Notes under the pieces: generated by a model
Database searches by the model: none
Told to the model about the DNA's origin: nothing
What the model saw: the letters and a program-made list of their open reading frames with translations, nothing else
Source of the DNA: Candidatus Accumulibacter conexus
GTDB taxonomy: Bacteria > Pseudomonadota > Gammaproteobacteria > Burkholderiales > Rhodocyclaceae
Reading direction: 5' to 3'
Assembly: GCA_017592775.1 (NCBI GenBank)
Contig: JAGFNJ010000034.1
Coordinates: 1-55,918 of the forward strand
Length of the DNA stretch: 55,918 bases
In this document: in pieces, positions 41,105 to 49,192 of the stretch
Position numbering within the stretch: position 1 is the stretch's first letter
How the letters are laid out: every line of letters begins with the position of its first letter
Position numbers and translations under genes: made by a program

Positions 41105-44100
41105 CTAGAGGTCGCTTGGGCAGCGGAACTCGGAGAGTTCGCGCAACCGGAACGGATTCTGCACGCTGCTGGCGGTCACCTCGAAGGTCGCCTGCCTGCC
41201 GTCGATGTCGAAGATCACGCGGAACGTCTCCGGTGAGCCAAAATCCTCGACTCGCGACCTGTCGAAGAGCCGGAACAGCGACCAGACGCCCTCCGTCGCC
41301 TTGCTCGAGATGCCGCCGGGGCCGGGTGGCGTCATCTGGATGCGTGCCGAGAGACCGCCCTTGCTGCCCGGCCACTGGATCGACTGTGGTATCTGTGGTC
41401 CGTGGGCATAGCGGACCAGTTGCCCATCGAGGTCGAGCGTGAACTGGCTGATCGCCGCATCCATCTCGACCGGCTTGAAGGCGAGTTGCATCGAGCCGCC
41501 ACCGCGGAAGAACACGTCGCGGATCGTTGCCGCACGCTGGAACTGGGCGAGGTTTCCAGGGTTGCCGAGCGAGTGTTCCTGAACCTTCTTGAAACTCCAC
41601 GGGCGGGTCGAGGTATCGACGTAGGGCGCGAGATTCTTCTGGAAGAAATCGTCCATCAGGCCGCCGGGCCCGAAGAGACGCGCGAAATCATCGCGGGTGA
41701 CGTCGCGGATGCTGTTGCGGTCGAAAGGATAGCGACCGTCGATGGCGAGCTTGCAGAACTGTCCGATCTGCGTGCCGACGGCGGACGACAGGGTTTCGCG
41801 CGTGGCGACGAGGGACTGGCTGGTCCCCGCGCTCGAGAGTTGCTGCAGCATCGAACGCAGCGGCTCCGGCATGTTGGCACTTTCCGCCTTGACGCGCGCC
41901 GACGAGTTGGCCGGAGGAGCCGCAACCTTGTCCCTGATCGCGGTCTCGGTTGCCGAGAGCTGCACGTAGACATCGTTCAGCAACTGCATGACACCATCGA
42001 TTGGCGCGGCCTTTCCCTCACCGGTGACGAGTTGCCGGATCTTGACGAAACGGTCGTCGACGATGCTCTCCAGACGATGCCGCGGGGCGGCGGCAGCGGG
42101 ATCGCTGCCGCCCAGGCCCAGCACCTTGCCCAGTTCCTGCTTCGCACCGGCCAGTTTTTCCTCGGCCTGGTGGAGAACCGACTTCTCTCCCTCTTTCGGC
42201 GTCAGCGTCGTCTCCCGCGCCACCGCCTTGAGGAAGCGCGGCAGCGGCGAGTCCGGGGCGGACAGGATGCGCGCCATCTGGATGCTCTGGCTGAGACTGG
42301 TCGACCGGATCAGCGTGATGTCGGCGAGATAGTCCTCCCAGGTGCGCGCATAATCGGCGAGGTAGAGCTTGCGCACGTCGTTGGCGATGCTGCTCGTGTC
42401 ACGCAGCGCAAAGCCCGGTTTGGCCACCGTTCCCAGGACCCACGCTTCCTCGTCGGCGAGCTTCCTGGCCACCGCGCTGACCTCCTTGTCGAAGCCCTTG
42501 TGATAGCCGTCGTAGGTGTACAGGCCGGGCACGCCGCGGGTCAACGGCGCGCCGCTCTTGCGGACAAACACCAGCGTGGCGCCACTGCCGGCGGCCTGCT
42601 CGATGCTGAAATCGGGGAACGCGCTGCCGACTCCCTGTCGCTTGAGACGACTGTAGATGCGGTTGGGCAGCGTATAGCGGAGCAGCATGTCGCGCGTTCG
42701 CGCCACCAGCGCCGCGTCCGGCACCACCGGTGACGCGACCGGGCCGTCGGCGAAGAGATTGTTGAGATGAGTCGTCAGCGCCGCGCGCTGATCGGTGGTC
42801 GCGTCACGCGGCAGGTTACGTTCCCAATCGAAGGTGATCCAGGCCTTCAGGGCCTCGGCATCGAAATGCTTCGGATCGTTGAGCATCAGGTAGGCCTTGA
42901 GGGTTTCGTAGGCCAGTTCGAGATTGCTTCCGTCCAGTCCCCGCAACTGACTCTCGATGCGCTTCGAGAGCCGCGGAAAGAACGCGTCGCGCAGCAGGCT
43001 GCGGTAGGCCTGCTCGGCGGCCGAATCGAGCTTGTCGCCCTGGAACAGTCCCAACCCCATGCCGAAAGGAGCGTCGCCGCGCGTGCGGGTAGCGGTCGAC
43101 GTGACGTTGCGCACCGCATCGAGGGCGGCCAGGATGGTCAGCGGGTCGCCCTGCGAGGTGGCGGCAATCTGCGCGACGACCGTCCTGGCCGCTGCCGTGC
43201 TGGCCTGCACCTCGTCGACGTAGGTCCGGTTGCGCAGATAGCTGAGCGTCCAGCCGAACAGCAGCAGCAGCGAGAGCAGGGCCATGGCAACCAGAGCCCC
43301 CGCGTGGACCAGGCTGCGTCGCCGTTCCCACTTGAGGTTGGCGCCCCCCAGACGGGATTCGGCGAATACCACTTCGCGCAGCAGGCGCGTCAGGAAGAAG
43401 CTCTTGCCGCTGCCGGCCGCCGGGCGCAGCAGACGCCGTTCGACACCGAAGGCACTGCCCAGGCTCGCCATGACGCGGTCGATCGGATTCCCTTCCTGCG
43501 TCCCGCTGGTGAAATAGACGCCGCGCACCATCAACGGGTGGTCGTAGCCGGACGGGGCGAAGACCTTGCCGAGAAAGGCCTCGAGCAGCCGGCTGGCGGC
43601 CCCGAACTGCTGGTCGAAGGCGCTGATCGCGCTCCTGCGCAGGAGGTCGGTCTCTTCCTGCAGGCGCGGCACGAGCTGGCCGTGCAGGCGCTCCAGCAGC
43701 GCCGCCAGTTGCCCGGGCAGTACCTGCAGCGCCTCGGCGCCGGTTTCGTCAAGCGGGAAGGTGCAGCCCCAGACTTGGTCCCGCGCCTCCTTGCCGAGGT
43801 TGGAGAAGAACTCGTTGAAGCCCGCCATCAGGTCGGCCTTGGTGACCAGGACGTAGATCGGCAGACGCACGCCGAGCCGGGCATACAGTTCCTGCACGCG
43901 CGCCCGCAGGGCCTCGGAATGGCGAGTGGCTTCGGCTTCCGACTGGGCGAGCAGGTCGCCGAGACTGACGGTCAGCAGCACGCCGTTCAGCGGCTGGCGC
44001 GGACGATGCTTGCGCAGCAGGGCGAGAAAACCCAACCAGGCGTCGCGGTCGGCGGCATGATCCGAGTCCTGCGTCGTATAGCGCCCGGCGGTGTCGATGA

Positions 44101-44668
44101 GGACGGCTTCGTCGGTGAACCACCAGTCGCAGTTGCGCGTGCCGCCGACGCCCTGCAGTTCCTGCCTGCCGAGTTTGTCGGCGAGAGGAAAGCGCAGGCC
44201 GGAGTTGACCAGTGCCGTCGTCTTGCCGGCGCCGGGTGCGCCGATGAAGACGTACCAGGGAAGCTGGTAGAGGTAACGTGCCGAGCCGAGGCTGCGCAGG
44301 CGCGCCAGGGCGCCGCCCTTGACCGGCTGTGCCTGGCTCTGGCGCAGCACCTTCACCGCCTCTTCGAAACGTTGCCGGAGGGTCGCCACCTCCGGCGACT
44401 CGACGGCCTGCTCGCTGGTCTTGCCGAGCAGCCCGTCAAGCAGTCTGGAATTGCTGGTGCGCGCTCGCCAGCGGCGGATCGCGAAGCGCAGGATGACGAG
44501 CAGGACCAGCAGGCCGATCAGCACCCAGCGGACGGTCTCGGATGCGAATGGCTCATGGCCGGCGATGGCCAGCAGCGGACTGACGAACCAGATCAGCAGC
44601 GACAGCGCGATCAGTCCCAGGGTACCGAGCACGATCGGGTGGAGCAACGCCCGCAGGATCCTTTTCAT
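41105..44668 (-). CDS. tssM: T6SS membrane subunit TssM (IcmF)
   Basis: A 1187-residue inner-membrane protein of the T6SS envelope complex, joining TssL and TssJ. Two membrane helices near the N-terminus (VLGTLGLIALSLLIWFV and WVLIGLLVLLVILRFAI) flank a short loop. The cytoplasmic GTPase-like domain has Walker A GAPGAGKT with Lys149. A third helix (ALVAMALLSLLLLFGWTLSYL) is near residue 460, and the rest is a large periplasmic domain. The final part (about 1065-1187) carries the IcmF C-terminal domain with SIQWPGSKGGLSARIQM and WSLFRLFDRSRVE, which contacts TssJ. It overlaps tssL by 4 nt (ATGA). Confidence 0.95.
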   Translation of the reverse strand: MKRILRALLHPIVLGTLGLIALSLLIWFVSPLLAIAGHEPFASETVRWVLIGLLVLLVILRFAIRRWRARTSNSRLLDGLLGKTSEQAVESPEVATLRQRFEEAVKVLRQSQAQPVKGGALARLRSLGSARYLYQLPWYVFIGAPGAGKTTALVNSGLRFPLADKLGRQELQGVGGTRNCDWWFTDEAVLIDTAGRYTTQDSDHAADRDAWLGFLALLRKHRPRQPLNGVLLTVSLGDLLAQSEAEATRHSEALRARVQELYARLGVRLPIYVLVTKADLMAGFNEFFSNLGKEARDQVWGCTFPLDETGAEALQVLPGQLAALLERLHGQLVPRLQEETDLLRRSAISAFDQQFGAASRLLEAFLGKVFAPSGYDHPLMVRGVYFTSGTQEGNPIDRVMASLGSAFGVERRLLRPAAGSGKSFFLTRLLREVVFAESRLGGANLKWERRRSLVHAGALVAMALLSLLLLFGWTLSYLRNRTYVDEVQASTAAARTVVAQIAATSQGDPLTILAALDAVRNVTSTATRTRGDAPFGMGLGLFQGDKLDSAAEQAYRSLLRDAFFPRLSKRIESQLRGLDGSNLELAYETLKAYLMLNDPKHFDAEALKAWITFDWERNLPRDATTDQRAALTTHLNNLFADGPVASPVVPDAALVARTRDMLLRYTLPNRIYSRLKRQGVGSAFPDFSIEQAAGSGATLVFVRKSGAPLTRGVPGLYTYDGYHKGFDKEVSAVARKLADEEAWVLGTVAKPGFALRDTSSIANDVRKLYLADYARTWEDYLADITLIRSTSLSQSIQMARILSAPDSPLPRFLKAVARETTLTPKEGEKSVLHQAEEKLAGAKQELGKVLGLGGSDPAAAAPRHRLESIVDDRFVKIRQLVTGEGKAAPIDGVMQLLNDVYVQLSATETAIRDKVAAPPANSSARVKAESANMPEPLRSMLQQLSSAGTSQSLVATRETLSSAVGTQIGQFCKLAIDGRYPFDRNSIRDVTRDDFARLFGPGGLMDDFFQKNLAPYVDTSTRPWSFKKVQEHSLGNPGNLAQFQRAATIRDVFFRGGGSMQLAFKPVEMDAAISQFTLDLDGQLVRYAHGPQIPQSIQWPGSKGGLSARIQMTPPGPGGISSKATEGVWSLFRLFDRSRVEDFGSPETFRVIFDIDGRQATFEVTASSVQNPFRLRELSEFRCPSDL

Positions 44669-46023
44669 CGCTCTCCCCTTGTCGATGCAGCGGCGTTGGG
44701 GTCAGGGCCGGGCGCGGCGGGGTACACGATGATCTCGACCCGTCGGTTCTGGGCACGGCCTTCGGCTGTGTCATTGCTCATCAGCGGGTCGCTCTCGGCA
44801 CGCCCTTCGGTCCTGATTCCCGGGCGCTCGCCGAGATGTGGTGCGACCGTCGCCGCCACGGCGTCGGCGCGTGCCTGCGACAGGTGCCAGTTCGACGGGA
44901 AGCGGGCCGAACGGATCGGGCGGTTGTCGGTATGACCCTTGATCAGCACGCTGCCATTCACCTGCCGGATCGCATCCCCCACCCGTGCGAGCAGTTGCGT
45001 GAAGGTGGGCGAGAGCGTCGCGCTGCCCGGCTCGAAGAGGCCGTCTCCCTGTGCCAGGACGATGCTCCGGTCGGGCAGGTCGCGAACGATGACGCGGCCC
45101 GCCTCAATGTCGCTGACGAGGAAATGCGCCAGCCTGGCCGGTACCCTGGCTGCCGGTGCCTGCGGGCTGGCGACGGCTGTCGGTGCCGGTGCGCCTGCCT
45201 TGAGGGCGAGAATCGAGGAAAACGTGGGGTCGGAGTGGCGGTTCAGCGCAAACGACGCCAACAGGTACAGGAGCGCCACAACGAGCGTCGTCACTGCCGC
45301 CACGGCCCACAGCGGCAGGCTTTCGCGGAGCGGGCGCGTGGCTCCGGCGGTGCTCTGCCAGGCGGGAGAGAGTTCGCGGCTGACTTCGCCGCGTTCCCTG
45401 GCCAGCATCTGCGCCAGGCGCTCACGAACGGCCGCCAGTTGCGCCTGGCCGTTCTGCAGCACCCGGTAGCGTCCCTCGAAACCAAGGCTGAGAATCAGGT
45501 AGAAGAGTTCGAGCAGGTTGCGATGGGTGCCCGGCTGTTCGGCGACCTTGCCCATGAGCTGGAAGAACTTTTCGCCACCCCAGGCCTCATCGTGAAACTG
45601 TACCAGCAGGCTGCGCTGCGCCCAGACCTTTTCGCCCCACGGAGTATTGGCGGCCGCCTCGTCGAGGAAGGTGCACAGCGCGTAGCGGCCCGCCAGCACG
45701 TGCTCGTGCAGGACGCCCCGCTCCTTCGCCTGGCGCTCGAACATGCTCACTGCCCGCGCCAGCGCCTCGCGCAGGCTCGCCGGGTCAGCGCGGTGAACCT
45801 GGCGCAACTGCGGGGCGAGATTGAGCAGTGGATTGGCGGCGGCAACCAGCGGGTTCAGCCCGGTGTGCCAGTCGAGGGATGACAGCTCGACACGTTCGAA
45901 ACGCGATCCAGCCGGCGGCCCTTCGCTCGCGCCGGCTGCTGCCGGGCGACTGGCCCGCGCTCCGGGCGAGGGTACGAGCAGCGTCTTGTCCGACGGCGGC
46001 AAGAAGGGATCATCGTGCACCAT
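44665..46023 (-). CDS. tssL: T6SS membrane subunit TssL (DotU) with C-terminal OmpA domain
   Basis: A 452-residue inner-membrane subunit. The cytoplasmic DotU domain (about 45-230) has NPLLNLAPQLRQV, CTFLDEAAANTPWGEKVWA and FFQLMGKVAEQPGTHRNLLE. One membrane helix (PLWAVAAVTTLVVALLYLLA) follows. The periplasmic OmpA/MotB-like domain has GSVLIKGHTDNRPIRS and LSQARADAVAATV, able to bind peptidoglycan, as in the extended TssL class. The start at 46023 (MVHDDPF) is preferred to the ATG 9 nt upstream because GGAG lies 9 nt before it, whereas it would abut the upstream ATG. tssK is 43 nt upstream. Confidence 0.94.
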   Translation of the reverse strand: MVHDDPFLPPSDKTLLVPSPGARASRPAAAGASEGPPAGSRFERVELSSLDWHTGLNPLVAAANPLLNLAPQLRQVHRADPASLREALARAVSMFERQAKERGVLHEHVLAGRYALCTFLDEAAANTPWGEKVWAQRSLLVQFHDEAWGGEKFFQLMGKVAEQPGTHRNLLELFYLILSLGFEGRYRVLQNGQAQLAAVRERLAQMLARERGEVSRELSPAWQSTAGATRPLRESLPLWAVAAVTTLVVALLYLLASFALNRHSDPTFSSILALKAGAPAPTAVASPQAPAARVPARLAHFLVSDIEAGRVIVRDLPDRSIVLAQGDGLFEPGSATLSPTFTQLLARVGDAIRQVNGSVLIKGHTDNRPIRSARFPSNWHLSQARADAVAATVAPHLGERPGIRTEGRAESDPLMSNDTAEGRAQNRRVEIIVYPAAPGPDPNAAASTRGER

Positions 46024-46066
46024 GTGGCCCATCTCCAGTCATGAAGCAGCGCGACAATGGCTGTGG

Positions 46067-47404
46067 TCAGGCGCGGATGGCCCACAGCGCGAGCTCGAGC
46101 GACGGGAAGCTGCCCGAGACGTAAATGCCCAGCCCACCCGAATCATTGAGCTGTTTCCACAGGTCCCCCGAGTTGTCCAGCTCGAAGTAGCTGAACCCGG
46201 CGTGGAACGGAATCTGGCGCGGTGCGACGGCCAGCGGACGCAGGGCGATCCCCGGCAGTTGCAGGTTGACCAGTTCGCGGATCTTCTCCAGTGGCCCGAG
46301 CTTCGCCTGTGCCGGAAAGCGCGTCCGCAGCGTCTCGCTCGGCATCTGCGCGTTTACCGCCAGGACGAAGCCGGCGTTGCGCAGCAGGCTGCGATCGGCG
46401 ATCACGCCGACATAGCGCCCCTGCTTGTGGTCCTGGAGTTCGATCTGCATCGCGTTCTCCTCGATGACGGTTCCCAGGAACCGTCTGATCTCGGTCATCA
46501 GCGGGGCGAAGCAGAGTTCGAGCGCATCATGATTGTAGGCCGGCATGGGAGCCGGGCATCTTTCAGTGCGCACCAGCGTTGCCAGTTCGCCGGCGAGTTC
46601 CAGCAGGCGCGTGAACAGACGCTCGGGATGGAGCTGGGACTGCTCCAGCAGATGGTTGAACACCGGCAAGTGGCGGTTCACGGTCAACAGGAAGACGAAA
46701 TGGGCAATCTCCGCCACCCCGCCCGCGGCGGGCTGGACGACCCTGGCCGCCAGTGCATCCGAGCGCTGCTTGAGCAGCCCGGAGATCTCGCGCAGGATGC
46801 TGGCGAGGACCGGCGAGACCCGGCACGACAGCGCCGGCGGGATATGGCTGCGGTCGACCAGCAGGCTGTTGTCGGGGCGTCGCTCGCTGATGCGCAGGAC
46901 GGCGAGCCGCAGGAAGGCATCGGATATCTGTTCCGCCACCACCAGGCGCAGCCGCGGGTATCCCACCTTCACCGGCTGCGCGCTCGAGTCGGCCGTCGTC
47001 GAATCGCTGAACTCCTCGTCGGCCTGGGTGAAGCGGGCGAGATCGGCAGCGGTGTCCGACGGCAGGGCGTCCTCGAGGCTCTCCGGTCGGCGCAAGGGCA
47101 GCGCCAGATAGACGACGGCATTGCGGGCGTCCGGCGGGAAATCGAGGGCGAGCGGGGCGGGATGCGCCGCCGGAAAGTCAAACGGCGTACCATCGGGCAG
47201 GACGCCGCGGGCCGCCAGCAAGGCGACCTTGCCCGTGCTCAGCGCGCCCTCATCGAGTTCGAGGTGGCTGAACCCCCAGAAGAGCCCTCCCAGCGCGCGC
47301 GCGCGGCTTTCGACGAACCACTGGGTGTAGCGGTCCTGTTGCTGGAAATGCTGTGGGCGAAGGAACAGGCCCTCCGACCACACGACCTTACTGAACCAGG
47401 ACAT
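46067..47404 (-). CDS. tssK: T6SS baseplate subunit TssK
   Basis: A 445-residue cytoplasmic protein that links the T6SS baseplate to the membrane complex. The N-terminal signature is KVVWSEGLFLRPQHFQQQDRY, followed by GFSHLELDEGAL and FDFPAAHPAP. Central parts include YPRLRLVVAEQISDAF and IPPALSCRVSPVLASILREI; the end has AGFSYFELDNSGDLWKQL and GIYVSGSFPSLELALWAI, characteristic of the family. The start (MSWFSKVVWSEG) has a G-rich stretch, GGGGGG, just upstream. It lies between tssJ and tssL. Confidence 0.95.
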   Translation of the reverse strand: MSWFSKVVWSEGLFLRPQHFQQQDRYTQWFVESRARALGGLFWGFSHLELDEGALSTGKVALLAARGVLPDGTPFDFPAAHPAPLALDFPPDARNAVVYLALPLRRPESLEDALPSDTAADLARFTQADEEFSDSTTADSSAQPVKVGYPRLRLVVAEQISDAFLRLAVLRISERRPDNSLLVDRSHIPPALSCRVSPVLASILREISGLLKQRSDALAARVVQPAAGGVAEIAHFVFLLTVNRHLPVFNHLLEQSQLHPERLFTRLLELAGELATLVRTERCPAPMPAYNHDALELCFAPLMTEIRRFLGTVIEENAMQIELQDHKQGRYVGVIADRSLLRNAGFVLAVNAQMPSETLRTRFPAQAKLGPLEKIRELVNLQLPGIALRPLAVAPRQIPFHAGFSYFELDNSGDLWKQLNDSGGLGIYVSGSFPSLELALWAIRA

Positions 47405-47461
47405 GGCTGCCCCCCGGAGCAAGAAAAAGGACGGGCGCCCCCGCGCGCCGCCCCTTCAACA

Positions 47462-47941
47462 TCAGCGCGCGCGCGGCGTGATCGAGACGCTGTTCCTGTC
47501 GACCCGGATCGAATAGCTGGTCGTCATGTTCTGGGGAACTGGAGCGGTTGCGCGCCAGAGCGTCTGGTTGAAATCACGATAGGCGACGAAAACGCCAAGG
47601 GCATGGGCATCGCCGAGCGGCCGCAACTCGACCGAGTGGCGCTGGCCGGGCCTGAGCGTCAGTTCCTCGCGCAGCACCTTGCCGGCACCAAGCAGGGCGT
47701 CGTCGCGCTCGAAAAGCGAGAAATAGTCGGCGCTGTCAAAAGCACCGGTGCTCTGCAGAAGATAGTAGCGGACCACCACCGGCATGCCCCGGCCACTGAC
47801 ATCGGCGTTGACCGTATCCGACGCCGTCAGGTCGATGCGGACGATCGTCGGTTTCGGAGGCGGAGGCGGCGAAGCGCAGGCAACGAGGAGCACTACCCAT
47901 GTGGTCACGGCAACGACAAGAGCGTATTTTCTTGTATTCAT
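47462..47941 (-). CDS. tssJ: T6SS outer-membrane lipoprotein TssJ
   Basis: A 159-residue lipoprotein that anchors the T6SS membrane complex at the outer membrane. The signal peptide (MNTRKYALVVAVTTWVVLL) ends in the lipobox LVAC, with the lipidated cysteine at about 22, followed by ASPPPPPKP. The mature part is a small beta-sandwich: TIVRIDLTASDTVNADVSG, PVVVRYYLLQSTGAFDSAD, FSLFERDDALLG and GVFVAYRDFNQTLWRA. Start is at the ATG at 47941; a GTG codon directly before it is an alternative. It is the first tss gene of the minus-strand run and 57 nt before tssK. Confidence 0.94.
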   Translation of the reverse strand: MNTRKYALVVAVTTWVVLLVACASPPPPPKPTIVRIDLTASDTVNADVSGRGMPVVVRYYLLQSTGAFDSADYFSLFERDDALLGAGKVLREELTLRPGQRHSVELRPLGDAHALGVFVAYRDFNQTLWRATAPVPQNMTTSYSIRVDRNSVSITPRAR

Positions 47942-47944
47942 CAC

Positions 47945-48334
47945 GCCATGCTCTGTTCAGGTGGGTTTGCGCTACACGGCGATTATTGTCGACATCGGGG
48001 CCGGACGCAACCCCACGCCGCCGACGTGGCGGGCGCCGGTGGCAAGGCGGCAGCGGTGGCCGGCGAGCATGCGCGAGCGCGCGGACGGGGCTGTGGGCAG
48101 CGAGTGGGGTACGGCCGGCCTGCTGCTGCAGTCCCGCTCACGGTCATCGGTCAGGGTGTGCCGTGTCAGCGACGGCTCCCATGGCGACAGAGCCACCGGC
48201 GCGTTGGCATGCGGGCGCGAGGCGTCGACGGTGATCGGGTTGCCAGTTTCTGCGACGCGCCTTGCGGGATGCCGGGCGCCTCCCAGCGTGAGCGACACCC
48301 CGCATGCCCATCCGCGGCAAGCCGTTCCCGGTGA
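47945..48334. other. Intergenic region between tssJ and the OmpA gene
   Basis: 390 nt with no supportable gene. An open frame on the minus strand (47972-48298) lacks a ribosome-binding site and recognisable sequence and is rejected. The region should contain the promoter of the tssJ-to-ppkA run. No clear sigma-70 or sigma-54 site, hairpin or repeat stood out. Confidence 0.45.
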
Positions 48335-48907
48335 CTATTTCACCGGTTTGGTGGTGATCTCGACGCGGCGGTTGGCCACGCTGTTGGGGTTGTCCTTGTC
48401 CTTGAGCTGTGCCGACCCGACGCCGGTCGCGGCGAGGAATGACGGCGCAACGCCGAAATCCTTGATGAAGTACTGGCGGACGGATTCCGCACGCTGCTGC
48501 GACAGGCGCTGGTTCAATTGCTGCGACCCGGATGCATCCGTGTGGCCAACGAAAACGACCTTGCTCCCCGACTGCTCGTTGCGCTTCAGGACCGGGCCGA
48601 ACTGGGCCAGCAGGCTCCTGGCGGCAGCCGAGATCTGTGCCGACCCGACGGCGAAAGAGACATCGACAGGCAGCGAGTAGGTCTTGCGCGAGACGATCTG
48701 CCCGCAGGTGAAGCCGGCCTTTGCCGCTTCAGCGCAGTCGCTGGCCGTTGCCGACTTGGGGAAGAGCCCCGCCTCGATGGACTCGGCCGTGACCTGGCCA
48801 TTCAGTTCGACGACATCGTTCGCCGGTCCTGCAGCCGTGACCGCCGGCGAAAACCCCAGCCCGAGTGCGCTGCAAAGGACAAAAGAAAGGATTGAATGAC
48901 GACTCAT
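48335..48907 (-). CDS. OmpA family protein linked to the T6SS
   Basis: A 190-residue exported protein with a signal peptide (MSRHSILSFVLCSALGLGFS, cleaved near VTAA-GP). A short N-terminal part has two cysteines (ATASDC and FTCGQ) that could form a disulphide. The OmpA-like domain has VSFAVGSAQISAAA, VVFVGHTDASGSQQLNQRLS with the peptidoglycan-binding Asp, and QQRAESVRQYF with the matching Arg, ending in NRRVEI. It precedes the tss genes on the same strand and probably anchors the apparatus to the cell wall; TssL carries another such domain. GGAGGAGG precedes the ATG strongly. Confidence 0.92.
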   Translation of the reverse strand: MSRHSILSFVLCSALGLGFSPAVTAAGPANDVVELNGQVTAESIEAGLFPKSATASDCAEAAKAGFTCGQIVSRKTYSLPVDVSFAVGSAQISAAARSLLAQFGPVLKRNEQSGSKVVFVGHTDASGSQQLNQRLSQQRAESVRQYFIKDFGVAPSFLAATGVGSAQLKDKDNPNSVANRRVEITTKPVK

Positions 48908-48971
48908 GGCACGATACCTCCTCCGTAAGGACCTGACAGGACTCGGCGCAATCTCTGCGCCCCCAGCCCAT

Positions 48972-48983
48972 TGATTATAATCA
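48972..48983 (-). promoter_or_regulatory. Candidate -10 element and palindrome upstream of the OmpA gene
   Basis: TGATTATAATCA is a perfect 12-bp palindrome that contains the ideal -10 hexamer TATAAT on either strand. It is about 65 nt before the OmpA ATG (48907). The hexamer 17 nt upstream (CTGCAC) is a poor -35, so it may instead be an activator-dependent promoter or an operator. Confidence 0.4.
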
Positions 48984-49192
48984 CTGCGCCACCCGTGTGC
49001 AGGGTCTTTCGTGGCGACTCGCGTCTGCAGCCGACTGCCCGCGTTGCTGCGCTGTTCGGGTTGCGCCGTTCATCGCCCACGGCGGTGGCTCATCGTCCGC
49101 TGGACAGACTGGGTGCGGCTGGCAATGCGTGGCGAAGCGAAATGGCCGCACCGGCTGCGCGATGTGGGCGCTCGCGCCGGCGGGCCGGTCGA

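Noticed and set aside
47972-48298. 108-residue minus-strand frame between tssJ and the OmpA gene
   Set aside because: No ribosome-binding site, no recognisable domain, and composition like random GC-rich DNA.
42767-48334. Long plus-strand frames opposite tssM, tssL and tssK (722 and 837 residues)
   Set aside because: Shadows of the T6SS genes; they cross several true gene boundaries and lack ribosome-binding sites.
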